DNA of 64,000 bases from Costus lasius (GCA_027563935.2 CM050446.2:33731501-33795500), one strand, 5' to 3'. Positions 21,563-32,757 are shown, counted from the stretch's first letter. Program-made: numbers and translations. Notes: generated by a model not told the origin, from the letters alone.

Positions 21563-23495
21563 TATTGGTGTATATGCCCTTGGACCCGTTGTTGGTCCAT
21601 CTTGTACTACTTGATATTGATATTTAAATATATCATTCTGGCATTGTTATTATTATGCTATGTTTACATCTGTTATTATGTACATGGATAATAATGTCCC
21701 TGGAGACAGATTATATCTGTGCTCAAACGGTGTGTCCCTAGTTGAGTACCTGAGTGGATAAGGGATAGCTCTGATATATGTGAGACTGGTATATGAGCTG
21801 GTTATGCACGGGGTGCTAACACAGGCATATAGGTATATCAGTGGTGGATACACTAGACCGACCCGCTATGAGGCTCTAACTTGGTGTCATGAGTTAAGCT
21901 CACAAGTGATAGGAGATGCATTGATCCCTTGACTTGAGGTCATTGACTCTTCTATATGGTTAGGGATATACTTTGATACAACCTAACGCTTCACCATAGC
22001 AGGGAGGTCATAACGGTTGTCATTGGGTATGTCATGACCGATATGAGAAGATCAATGGACAGACATAGGATTTGCCCCTTCCTGCGGGAAGCTTGATATC
22101 CACGGGGCCCCCCTATGGTTGCATGACTAAAAGTGTATGACCATACCCAGGTGAAAGCCAGATTTAGTCATGACCATGAGATTGGATGAAAACAAGGTGG
22201 TGACACACTTTGTCCAATCAGATATCAGTTTGGCAAAGAGACTGTAATCCACCGGTATCTTGTTGCGATGATGGGGATGTCGATGCTGATATCCATTCCG
22301 AAGACTTGGGTAGCAGCGATGCACTACTAGGTGCCACTCACTGCTTGTGATGACTGAGTTTATCACTGCCAACGTCAGAGGAACCTATAGGGTCGCACAA
22401 CTTGAAACTCGGGTTCTTGTATTGATCGAGTAGCCTAATGATCGAGTTATTAGATAACTCGGATCTATTTGGGAGAATTCATCAGTGCCATTGTTCCTGA
22501 TGAGATGGAAGGGACTTACCGGAGCTAAACTTCATTTTTGGCATGTTGACCCCGAGTTAACCACAGTTAGCTGTATTTAACTAAGGGTTGCATCGGATTG
22601 GATTCGATGGCTTAATCAGCAGCTTAATGAAGTTGAGCGAAGCCAAATGGACCATGAGGCCCAATTGGCGGTGAGGCCCAATGGGCCGTAAGGCCCAATT
22701 AGCAGTAAGGCCCAATGGGCCATGATGGTAAGTCGCCTAGGCCCAATGGAAATCATGAGAATTAAATACTGCATTTAATTCTGGGAATTAATTCTGTATT
22801 TAATTCTGCATTTAATTCTGTGATTAATTGTGAATTTAATTCTGAATTTGAAGAGTCACGTTATTAATGACCATTATGAAACTTTAATTCAGAGTTTTAA
22901 TGAGTCATTATGAGACTTTAATTCAGAGTTTAAATTCAATAATTAATTCTGAATTTAATTCTATAATTAATGATGAACTTAATGCAGTCATTAATTCTGA
23001 ATTTATTTCAGAATACCAGAGGTCACCATGATTTCTATATAAGGGCTAGGAGGGTTGAGAGGAAAAGGTTACTCTCTCGGAGATTTCATTCGCAAGCTTG
23101 GAGCTTGGCGTTTTCTCTCTTCCTCCTTCTCCTTGGGCGGCTGCAAGGTTGGACCTTGGCGGCATTCTTCCTTCCATCTACTCCTCTTGGCGCATTCACT
23201 ATGTGGGTAGCGCAAGTTCTTGAGGACTCCCAAGAGGTGTGGATCTTCTTCCCGAGGGAAGCACCGGGCGTGGAAGAAGAGAACTCAAGCGTCGGCTGTG
23301 TGCGTGACTGCAGAGGGCGAACATTTGGGCGCCTGCATCGCATCCTTTTTCTTCACTGCAAGGTATCATCTCCTACTCACCGTGTCGATTCTCTCACATG
23401 ACTCAATCTTCTGGGTTTTTGGGACTGGCCTGTTTCAGGGTTTGCTTCCGTTGTGCTTGTTTCTAAAATTTTTAAATCCCCGGGGTTTCCCAACA
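21563..23495 (+). repeat. S2: solo Ty1/copia LTR, target duplication CAAAG
   Basis: A 1933-bp LTR from TATTGGTGTA (TG changed to TA) to TTTCCCAACA, flanked by CAAAG at 21558-21562 and 23496-23500. It splits Gyp2 between RNase H and integrase. It has a TATA box TATATAA at 23036-23042, so transcription would run on the plus strand. U3 has a run of aggcccaatgggcc-type repeats (22660-22725) and about a dozen TTAATTCTG-like units (22770-23010). No internal copia sequence remains. The open frames at 22970-23401 are downstream of the TATA box, have no known motif, and are taken as chance. Confidence 0.9.
23036..23042 (+). promoter_or_regulatory. S2 TATA box
   Basis: TATATAA in ttctatataaggg, about 450 bp before the end of the solo LTR, the usual U3/R position. 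A solo LTR could still act as a promoter for antisense transcription of Gyp2 sequence downstream. Confidence 0.5.
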
Positions 23496-23500
23496 CAAAG

Positions 23501-24960
23501 GAGGGAATGGATGCGACTCAGGGCATCGGCAACCACGTTGTCCTTGCCCTCCTTGTGGGTGATAACGAAGGTGTACTACTAGAGAAACTCAACCCACTTT
23601 GCATGGCGAGGGGCGAGCTTCTTCTAGGCGTTGAGGAACGAGAGGGCCTGGTGGTCGCTATAGAGTATAAACTCTGTGCGGAGGAGGTAGTGACGCCATT
23701 GCCAGAGGGACTGGACAATCGCGTAAAACTCATTGTCATACGTGGAGTAGCACTGGCGTACCTCGTTCAGCTTCTCGCTGAAAAAAGCAATGGGGTGGTT
23801 TTCATGGCTAAGCGTACCCCCGATGCCGGTGCTAGAGGCATCGCAAGTGACCTCGAAGACCTTGGAGAAGTTAGGAAGTCTAAGGACAGGGGCCGAGGTT
23901 ATAATGTCCTTAAGGGCTAGGAATGCACATCTAGCCGCGAGGGTCCAATTGAATTCCTCATATTTGGTGTAGGCAGTCATAGGGGAAGCGATGGTGCTGA
24001 ACCCTCTAAGAACCGACGGTAGAAGGCTGCAAGGTCGAGAAAGTTGCGGACCTCGGTGACATATTCGGGTTCAGGCCATTGCTGGATGGCCTCAATCTTG
24101 GCGGGGTCGAACATAAGACCCTGGTCGGATACGATGAAACCCAGGAACTGAACCAAGGTGTCCAGAAAAGTGCATTTCTTTGCGTTAAGGAACAAGCACT
24201 CCTTATGCAAGACATCGAAAGTCAGGTGGAGGTGTTCAAGGTGGTCATTACTGGTGCAGCTGTAGATGAGGATGTCGTAAAAGTAGACGACCAGGAATTT
24301 CCCCATGTATGGTTTGAGGACTTGACTCATGAGACGCATGAAGGTAGAGGAGGCATTGGTGAGGCCGAAAGGCATCACGAGCCACTCGTAGAGGCCATCC
24401 TTCTTTTTGAATGCCGTCTTCCACTCGTCACCTTCGCGGATGCGGACCTGATGGTAGCCGCTACGTAGGTCAAGTTTACTAAGCCAACATGACCTGGATA
24501 TGAGGTCAAGCATGTCGTTGCGTCGTGGGATGGGAAATCGATACTTGATGGTGATGCGATTGATTGCTCGGCAATCAACGCACATCCGCCATGAGCCGTC
24601 CTTCTTAGGTGTAAGAAGGGCCGGAATAGTGCAAGGGCTAAGGATTTAAGGAATGAAGCCTTTGGTAAAGAGGTCATTGACTTGCCTCTTGAGCTCCGTG
24701 TGCTCAGTGGGGTTGAGTCGATGGTGAGGCAAGTTGGGCAAAGATGCCCTGGAGACAAGATCAATGACATGTTGAATGTCACGATCTGGCGGGAGTCCGG
24801 TCGGAAGATCAATAGGAGAAATGTCTGAGAACTCGGTTAGGAGGGCTACGACCTGCTCAGGCAGCACGGGTGCCGGAGGGGGAGGATCGCAGGAAACCTC
24901 GCGCACCATGAGAGCATAAACCACCTGGGTCTCATGGGCCTTGTGGACAATTGTAGTGGG
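23501..24960 (-). pseudogene. Gyp2 reverse transcriptase and RNase H
   Basis: Minus strand. Upstream linker SPIDLPTGLPPDRDIQHVID; reverse transcriptase with [49 protein letters not shown] and [11 protein letters not shown]. The last should read YxDD; the first Asp of the pair is Tyr, which would abolish polymerase activity. Then [16 protein letters not shown]. RNase H follows: FNWTLAARCAFLALK, VFEVTCDASSTGIGG (first Asp), YSTYDNEFYAIVQSL (Glu), LYSDHQALSFL (Asp), ending near ADALS at about 23515. Frameshifts near 24640 and 23985 and a stop near 24935 break it into pieces. Confidence 0.85.
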
Positions 24961-25473
24961 TCACACAAGGGCGACCGGTTTGGGTGCAGGAGGGGCCGGC
25001 TGAGTGGGAGTGATGAGGCCCTTGGAGGTGGAGGCTCGCAGCTCCTTAGGCGAAGCCGGAGTCAAGCAGATTTTACACCCCCCGTGCTGGAAGACGTAAG
25101 TGTTGGAGCATCCATAGTGGACGATGTTGCGGTCATATAGCCATGGGTGGCCAAGGAGGACATGGGCGACGTCCATGGAGGTGACGTCGCACCACACCTT
25201 GTCATTGTAGTCCCCGAAATAGATAGGGACTTGACAACGGTGAGTGACGGGGAGGCTAGTGGCATCGACCCAAGCAATCGAGTATGGCTTGGGGTGTGGT
25301 TTCATGGGGAGACCGAAACAGGTGATCGCGGATGGCAACACAACATTGAGGCTGCTGCCTCCATTGATCACGATCTTGCATGAGTGTCCGTTACACTTAA
25401 TATAAGTGTAGAAGATACTCATGCGCTTCCAATCCTCAGAAGGAGGGGGTGAATGGACAAGGGTGCAGCGCAC
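24961..25473 (-). pseudogene. Gyp2 retropepsin-like protease
   Basis: The frame has the gypsy protease layout: YIKCNGHSCKIVINGGSSLN, then YFGDYNDKVWCDVTSMD and HVLLGHPWLYDRN. The active site of this group is usually D-G-G-S-S or D-S-G-S; here the catalytic Asp is Asn (INGGSS), so the protease would be dead. It lies between gag and reverse transcriptase in the same polyprotein. The 3' flank continues PASPKELRASTSKGLIT as a linker. Confidence 0.8.
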
Positions 25474-26725
25474 AACCGCGATGGTGGGTCGTGGGCTCGT
25501 CTCATCGTCTGAGTAACATTGGGGTCCAACCTCTTGGGCCGCAGGCGGGCCGCGAGGGACATGGGGCTAAGAGTTGTGAACCGAACCGGGGTGGACTGAG
25601 GTGCGCAACGCTCGGGCGCAATGTGCAAGGATCGACGTGGGCAATCCTTATTAAAGTGAACAATTTGGCCGCAGTGGCGGCAAGGGCCAGGTGGGACAAC
25701 GGTGAGAGGGTCCTTACCCTTCTCGTCCCAAGTCAGGCGAGGGAGAGGTGCCTCGCAGGGTGCATGACAGGGTGGTCGGCGAGGGCCAACATGGGTAGGA
25801 CGCAGTGGCGCCTCAAAGCGAGGGGGCTGAGCTGGTGCCGGAGGCGCGTAGACAGGTTGGTGCACTGGCATAGGTTCGACGCAATGGGTGCATGACCGTA
25901 GGTCTTGCTCGATCTTGCGAGTGTGGTGGAGGATGAGGATGATCGTGTCTAGACCATAGGTAGGCAAGGCACGCCGGATCTCCTCACGGAGACCATTGCG
26001 GAACCGAGAGAGGGTGAACACGGGGTCTTCCTTTAGGTTGCAACGGATGTTGAGTTCGTCAAAGCGAGTATGATACTTATCGATGGTATCAGACCCTTGG
26101 GAAATGGCACAGTAGGAGTTGAGGAGACGCTGCCTATACATAGGGGGAACATATTTCTCCTTAAGTTGGTAGCACATCTCCTCCCATCGAGTGATGGGGG
26201 GAAGGTGCTGATCTACTAGTTGGCACTCTACGTTGGTCCAGTACAACCGAGCGGGGCTGGTTAGCAAAAGACAGACGTAGCTAACTTTAAGGTGTTCCGA
26301 CATGGCGCTCCATTTGAAATAATTATCGACGGCTCCTGCCTAGTCAAGGAAGACATGGGGGTACCTCATCGTCCTCACGACTACGTAGAATAGGGCATCG
26401 TGGGGGAGGGACATCCTCAGCCCATGCAGACTCCTCAGTGAAGGGGTCAAAACAGGGTGACTCGTTGGCATGCATCCGCCGCGGAGCCAACGGAGGAGGA
26501 ACGCTAAGTGTGGGTCGGCCCACGGCAGGCTTAGACCGAAGTTCCACAACGCGATACATGAGGTCCTGGATCGAGGTCATAAGGCATTGAAGTACTATTT
26601 TCATCGCTTCGAAGTGTATGGACAGCAACTCTACCGATTCTACCCTAGGCGGAGTACTCTCTTGGCTCACTACGGGCACCTGGGTAGGGGGGTTCTGGTA
26701 TGGGTCTCCTAATCTAGTTGTCATG
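25419..26725 (-). pseudogene. Gyp2 gag
   Basis: The likely start is MTTRLGDPYQNPPTQ near 26723, about 100 bp after the primer site. The N-terminal part has a coiled-coil-like segment (IHFEAMKIVLQCLMTSIQDL). After a stop near 26344 the frame shifts and the capsid domain follows: SPARLYWTNVECQLVDQ, WEEMCYQLKEKYVPPMYRQR, SDTIDKYHTRFDEL, FRNGLREEIRRALP. A Pro-rich linker precedes one zinc knuckle, CRHCGQIVHFNKDC (C-x2-C-x4-H-x4-C). Domains match the Ty3/gypsy retrotransposon gag family. It would package RNA in the cytoplasm, but it is interrupted. Confidence 0.8.
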
Positions 26726-26826
26726 ATGCAAGATGCAAAATGTGTACAGAAAACAAAGCTGAGAAATCCGGTATGAAATGCAAAGGAGAGACCGGCGGAG
26801 CTAGACAAGTGTTAGATCCAACCTCC

Positions 26827-26838
26827 CCTCTAATACCA
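26827..26838 (-). promoter_or_regulatory. Gyp2 primer binding site (tRNA-iMet type)
   Basis: TGGTATTAGAGG on the minus strand, four bases after the 5' LTR end at 26843, identical to the Gyp1 site. It is near-complementary to initiator tRNA-Met. Confidence 0.8.
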
Positions 26839-27642
26839 AAATTGATGCAACAGAACTGATAGGAGGGGTTGTCCTTAGATCTATACTCTAGGAAGGCAGA
26901 AACGATGATGCTGAAAACCATGAGAGGGTCTTGAGACGAGGGAAAGAAAAGCGCTTCGGGGGGAATCCAGGAAAAATTGATAAAATCCGTGCTGCTAAGA
27001 CGCGACTTGAGCAATACCGGCGAGCCGAGAAAACCAAAGCATGAACTAAACTGAAATTACTAACCTCGTTGTAGAGCCAATCTCGAGCATGCATGCACGC
27101 GCAGTCGGAATTCCCTCACAACGCAGCGAAGGGATGGGCGTTCGCGAACCCTAGATGAAGTCGGATGGTGCAAAGCTAGACACTCCAGGAGAAGTTGCAG
27201 GAGCTGGGAAGTGTTCGGCACACTCAGGACGCAGTAAGTAAAAGAAGAGGTGCCCGGAGTGATTCGGTGTCACTCCGGCCCTTTTGATTGAATTGAAATT
27301 GCACTACAGAGGAAGGAACGGGAGGACTCATAGGCGAGTCTCCCGAAGTTTGCTAGACCTAGACCTTCCTGTGGGGGAAGGTTGCTACTACAACAAAGCT
27401 AAAGAAAACACAAGCCCTCAGCCCTCCTTTATAAATAAAGAGGGGGTGGGGAGACACATGACAAGCACATGAGGGTTGCTGGAGAAGCCAACAATCTCTA
27501 ACTTCCTAAATGAGGGTCAAGATGCCCTCTAACAAACTGAAAAGCAAACTACCAACTATGTGCAGGGAATATGCTGAGGGGCTGGCGCCTGGACTAGAGT
27601 TCCTGGGCCGTCGTCTGAGCTGAGTTTACCGTGCTAAACCAT

Positions 27643-28537
27643 TTAGGAGCAAGCCGCCACGAAGCAGCAAAACTTGCTAATCGTGGGCTGGTTCTGGATG
27701 TTATTGGTAGTATCTTGGGCCGAGTTGAGGACCCGGTTGTGATAGCGGTAGGTGGCGGGCTCTGGCAGTGGCCTTCGAGGAAGATTCGCCATGGGAATAG
27801 GGCTGAGGGACTCCGTGGAGGCAGTAGATGGACTGAGGATCCCCACGTATCGGTCTGGAGGATGCGAGGAATGCTGCAAGCGTCAAACAGCGTACCGAAC
27901 GGAGCTCTTCGGCATTTCTGGGCAAATTACGGTAGGGCCGTAATTTTTATTACGGGCCATAATTTCGGTCTCAATCTGGGCAGAAACTTCGGGGTTCTTC
28001 TTCAGCATTTCCGGGCAAATTACGGTAGGGCCGTAATGTTTATTACGGGCCGTAATTTTGGTCTCAATCTGGGCAAAAACTTCAGAGTTCTTCTTCTGCA
28101 ATTCTGGGCAAATTTTGGTAGGGCCGTAATGTTTATTACGGGCCGTAATGTTGGGCTGAAAACTGGCAGAAACTTTGGAGCTTCTTTGCACTTCTGGGCA
28201 AATTACGGTAGGGCCGTAATTTTTATTACGGGCTATAATTTTGGATGAAATCTGGGCAAAAGTTTTTGGGTGCTGGGCAGCCAATTTTACAGTAGGGCCA
28301 TAATTTATATTACGAGCCGTAATGTTGGATGAAATATAGGTAGAAGCTTCTGGGTGCTAGGCAGCCAATTTTATGGTAGGGCCGTAAATAATATTACGGG
28401 CCGTAATTTCAGGCTGAAATTCGGCAGAAGCCTTTGTTTGGGCTGCAGAAACCTCTGCTTGGGTAGAAAATTTATGGGGGTCTTTTTGAGACCCTGTAGA
28501 AGCTTCCCGAGTGTCTTCTAAGGGTGTTGGGTCAACC
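27643..28537 (-). pseudogene. LTR-encoded repeat array and pol tail in Gyp2
   Basis: One minus-strand frame is open for about 298 codons with only two internal stops: one TAG near 28353 and TGA at 27883-27885. It starts DPTPLEDTREASTGSQKDP, then six repeats of about 28-31 residues with cores such as ITARNKHYGPTVICPE, then RYAV, TGA, RLQHSSHPPDRYVGILSPST, and finally RVLNSAQDTTNNIQNQPTIS and KFCCFVAACS. Each repeat core is encoded by the palindromic unit tacggtagggccgtaat plus attacgggccgtaat. The tail matches S1 and Gyp1. Here it is in a 5' LTR, so it is a copy of what the 3' LTR once encoded. Confidence 0.65.
27926..28420 (-). repeat. Gyp2 LTR array of six palindromic units
   Basis: Units starting near 27928, 28021, 28113, 28204, 28288 and 28372 (spacing 84-93 bp) each carry tacggtagggccgtaat followed about 8 bp later by attacgggccgtaat. 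Both halves are short inverted repeats centred on GGGCC. The unit is also a protein repeat on the minus strand. Confidence 0.85.
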
Positions 28538-28565
28538 CATAGGCTTCCATGACTCTGTCATATAC

Positions 28566-31500
28566 ACTTCTTCTACAAGATTCCTATTGAGGAATATTCT
28601 TTTAACACGCATCTACCAAATCTCATAATTATAGTAAACTACTTTAGCAAGCAGAATCTAAATAGATTTAAACATAGCCACTAGTAAGAATGTCTCATCA
28701 TAGTCTATATCTTGGACTTATTTGTAACTGTATTACCTTCTATATTAGTCTTGTTTTTTAAGACCCAATTGCACCCTATTGGCTTTGTACCTTCAAGTGG
28801 CTCAACTAGATCTCATACTTAATTAGGAATCATGGAGTCCATGTTGGCTCTTATGACATTGAGCCATTTCCCAAACTAGAGCCCACTGACTGCTTCCTCA
28901 TAGGCCTAGGGTTCATCTTCTATGATGAAGATTCATCATATTGAGATGGTATTGATTCCATACCTCTCAGGTTCCTAACAAATCATTATAGACCTACGTG
29001 GAGCCTATGTATATACCATTATATATGATACCACATTCATAAAACATTTGAGCTCTTGAAAATGAACAAAAATTATCTAAAGCGTATCCCATTCTAGCCA
29101 AAATTGGGATCAATGTAATATTTTTAGTCAATGTCAGTATATAATAGCAAGGTAATAACTCTAGTTAAAGTCTAAAGTCTAAAGATAAAGAGATCACATA
29201 TTCGCAAAAAGTAATGGTAGCCACTGGTGCTTTATTGCTAACTTGCAAATCAACCACCCTAAGTCTGACAATCATATTTCTCTTGAGCCCCTTCACATTT
29301 ATACAAATGTGAGCTCCACATATAATATCCAATATCCGTGAAATGGAAGTAGATATAATGACCCTGGTAGCATAAATACTTGAGCCAAAAGTATAAGCCT
29401 AGGTTCCTTTCAGGTTATTTTGGAAACTCCTGGAGTCCCTCTTGTGGCCCACCATGCCACAACATGAGCACCTATTCCTTCTTGAGCCTTTTTCTTGAGT
29501 GCTTTGAGGTAAAGCCCTAAGTTTATAAACCTATGAACCAAAGGGGTTATAAGGACTAAGTAATCCTCAACTTTCTCCTCTATATGTCATTCACATTATC
29601 CAATTAATTCTTTAGGTCCTTCTATGAGGGAAACTTATTCCTTAAATGTTGCTTGAGGCTAACGATCATCTCGTATGCCTCTATCTCTTCATGCTACTCT
29701 TGGACGACACATAGTTTCCAATATAAAATAGGAAATATCAAAGTCATCCTCATGATACTTATATAACCATCTCACTCCACTAAGAGGTCCAGGTTAAAAA
29801 ATAGCTCTAAACGTGGTCTCTCAGGGGCATATAACTTGTCTTCCAGTCTTAGCACATGTTGCAGATTTTTATACCATGTTTTAAAGTTAATACCATCTAA
29901 CTTATCCTTTAGAAGTATTGATTGTAGTGCAAAAGCATACGTGTTTGAAAAAAGTTACCATAAATTTATAATAGAAAAATGTAACAAGGTAATTATCATG
30001 TCTGAAATCATTTAACCAAGGCTTCCATTATAAATCCTAAATTTAATCAAATTTACTACCCTCAAAATGTTAATTCAAAAAATCCTAAATTTTCTAGTGA
30101 GAACAGGATTATAAATCCACATGGGGTTCCAAATCCCACGAGGGTGGGATGAACTACATAGAAGTATGTAATCGCGCTAGCTAATCACACATAGTGCAAC
30201 TCCTTGTAATCAAGACAGTCCAGTTGCCTTGTGTCTAGTGAGGGTTAAAACAACACAAGACCCTAACCTTTCAACAGTTACCTCTAGATTTATCATCTAT
30301 CCAACACATGGAAATCTAGACAAGTCCAACCTAATCATTATACTTAGGGCCAACATGTGTCTTGAGAAGGCACATTCACAGGTAGGCAGACATAAGTCCA
30401 TATATTTATCACCATATGCCTCCTAAGATAAGTGGGTGTACTCTATGAGGGTGGAAAATAATTCATAGCACCACTAGTTGATAATTTGATGAAGGCTATA
30501 TGTTAGAAAGCTATCTAGACTTGATATTTAAATTAGAAGATTTTTATATAGTGTCATCTAAGCTCTAACAATTATTTTTTTTATCTTTTATCTAGCATAT
30601 AGGGTCCTATGATTGTATGCAAGATAAATAAAAATAACTTAGGCATGATCTAAGCAATAAGTAAAATGATATAGTTATATCCCTTTCTTGCTATTTTCTC
30701 AACCAAGGCCAGGGGTGAGGCAAGTCAAGACTTAGGGTAGCAAGCCCCTACACAAGGAATAAGATGTAGCCATTAAACTTATGCCTCAAGGCCCAACTCC
30801 ACCAAGGACTTATAGGTCCATGCAAGTGCCATCGAGCTCCAAGCTGAGCCCTTCTAGCTTTAATGACTCTCTTTCATCATGCTCCAAGAAAGTTGAGATC
30901 ATCATGATGCGCCAATGTGTCCCCATACTATCTCCAGGATGTAAAGTTTTAAACTAATCATACTCTACAAAAATACATTCTTTGAAATGAGATAATACAA
31001 TAAAAATTTTATATCGAGATATATAAGAAAGAAGGTTTGGCATGCAGGCAGCTTAAATAAATTTACAAGCATTCATCCCAGAGAAATAAATTTACAAGCA
31101 TTCATCCCAGAGTGGATATATGCATCCACATATACACATTGGGGCTTGCAAATAACCATATCAAAATTAAGCATATTCGAATGCTTGGCACAAGGGTAAA
31201 ATTAAAATTTCACATAATAGAAAATCAAAATTAATCCAATTTTAATTTTTTTAATATCTTCAAAATTCTACAATAAATTTTACTCATAAATTTTTATAAA
31301 AAATCTGGACCCCTTTGTCTATTTAAGGGGAGCGTATATCAATATGCTTAAAATGATAGTTTTTAAGCCAACCCAAAAATACTAAAAATTTAAAAATTTA
31401 AAAATTTTACCCAAAAAGTTTCTACATAACCTTATAGTAGTTTTGAATATTTTTATTAAGGATACCAATAATTCTATAAAAATTAACAGCATTCATCCTT

Positions 31501-31677
31501 GCGCATATCCAAAGTTGGTAAGAGGAGTTGTTCAAAATTTCATAAAACTTATCAAAAAATATCTAGAAAAATTTACCGAAATTTACTATTTTACTTCGAT
31601 GAATGCTCATGTAAAATATTTGTTATGCATTATACACATGTGAAATACCAATAATACCCTTTGATGCTCACAAGTGA
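28566..31677 (-). pseudogene. Cop2 gag, linker and leader remnants
   Basis: Nucleotide similarity to Cop4 on the same strand identifies the pieces: reverse transcriptase start and linker at about 28590-29000 (compare 41440-41790), then the gag end and protease region at about 29210-29530 (the phrase aatgtgagctccacat near 29303 with aatgtgaactccacat near 46862), then gag to about 29960. The integrase region between them is missing. 29960-31677 should be leader; it is AT-rich, with no coding seen and a 29-bp tandem duplication at 31057-31113. All frames are closed by stops. Confidence 0.55.
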
Positions 31678-32405
31678 CTCTGATACCACTATTAGGGAAA
31701 ACTACAAGTAAATAAAATTTGAATAATAATAAATGCTGCAAAACATGCCTAAAACTCATTTTCCCTTCCTAGAGAATCCATGCGAGATAAGACACATAGA
31801 GTCAGATAGGAATTTTACCCTTTAAGTGTGCTTGAGGTTGGCAATTGACAATAGTGTAGGCACATAAGTGGCCGCCCTCTACCAATATCCATATAGCAAC
31901 TCCTTGAAAATTATCTTAGTCTGTACTTGGTGGTAGCCTTGAGAGCAAGGATCTAAGCCTTGGTCTTCTTCTTTCTCCTTGGAGCTCATGGTCATAAGAG
32001 GAGAAGAAGTAGAGGGGTAGCAACAAAAGGGAGATGAGAGGGAGAGAACTAGGCACAAGGACAAGAGAAGGCTTGGTATTGTGTGTCTATGCCTTGTGCC
32101 TTTGCTTGCTTATTTATACTAAGCACATGCGTCTCTCCTCATATGGCATGGCAGACCACCCCTTCTCAATTATTTTATGCTAGAGTTGGCATAAATAATC
32201 TGAGTGAGGAGGGCTTTCACCCTTGCCTTTTATGCACCTTGGATTAGACATTCTTGCTTAGCTTGGCACAAGCATTATGCACCTCATACCTTAGCCGCCC
32301 CTACCATAGGCACCCACGCCAACCCCCATTGGTGCTACTACTATAGGTAGCCTAGCGCTTGGGCCTATCGTTTGGTGCTAGTGCATGCCACCTATAGGCA
32401 CGATT
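31678..32405 (-). repeat. Cop2 5' LTR (partial) with primer site
   Basis: TGGTATCAGAG on the minus strand (31678-31688) is a tRNA-iMet type primer site. The LTR lies above it. It has a TATA block (tagtataaataagc on the minus strand, near 32115-32130) and a pyrimidine-rich leader region (about 31935-32080). Its far end is cut near 32405, where the Cop3 LTR starts in the opposite direction. The upper boundary is approximate. Confidence 0.55.
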
Positions 32406-32757
32406 AGTGTGTATGCCTTGCAGACCAACAACACCATGTACATTCATACATTAAATAATAAAATGTCAATATCTTGTTGATTGCTATGCCTCCATTGATG
32501 TGTAGGATAACATAATGATGTCCCTAAAAATTGATTTTTTTTTAATCTTATAATTTAGTTCCCAGTCAAAGTATCTTAGTGGATAAAGGATAGCATTGGT
32601 GCATGTGAGATTGATATGTGGGCTGGTTGGATGTTGGGCATCAACACAAACATATAGGTACATCAAGTGAAGGATATACTGAACTGACCTATCGTGAAGC
32701 TATGACTTCGGTGTCACAAGTCAAATTCATAAGTGATAAAAGGTGTATTAGTCCTTA

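Larger units (their letters stand above)
19914..28560 (-). mobile_element. Gyp2: Ty3/gypsy (chromovirus-like) element, target duplication TATAC
   Basis: An 8647-bp insertion (including solo LTR S2) flanked by TATAC at 19909-19913 and 28561-28565. On the minus strand: 5' LTR 28560-26843, primer site 26838-26827, gag, protease, reverse transcriptase, RNase H, integrase, and a 3' LTR reduced to 19914 to about 20500. Order PR-RT-RH-IN is that of Ty3/gypsy. It is defective: gag is frameshifted, protease and reverse transcriptase active sites are altered, and the integrase C-terminus with the U3 part of the 3' LTR is deleted. Confidence 0.9.
26843..28560 (-). repeat. Gyp2 5' LTR
   Basis: 1718 bp on the minus strand from TGACAGAGTCATGG (28560) to GTTGCATCA (26843). 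Order: coding-like start, array of six palindromic units (27926-28420), conserved tail frame (27643-27882), a TATTTATAAAG promoter block (near 27429-27439), then U5. It is complete; the 3' LTR keeps only its last third. Confidence 0.9.
18600..32405 (-). mobile_element. Cop2: decayed Ty1/copia element, split by Gyp2
   Basis: Minus-strand copia. The 3' LTR start is near 18778 (attagtgtgtataacttgaa on the minus strand, like the Cop3 LTR start) with recognisable LTR down to about 18600. The polypurine tract agtataagtgggag is near 18780-18795. RNase H and reverse transcriptase remains run to 19913 and resume at 28566 beyond Gyp2; gag and leader remains follow, then a primer site at 31678-31688 and a 5' LTR to about 32405. 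TATAC lies on both sides of Gyp2, and the two copia halves join in register with the intact relative Cop4. Confidence 0.75.

Noticed and set aside
22970..23920. Frames of 120-155 codons downstream of the S2 TATA box and into Gyp2
   Set aside because: They lie in LTR R/U5 sequence or antisense to RNase H and have no family support.
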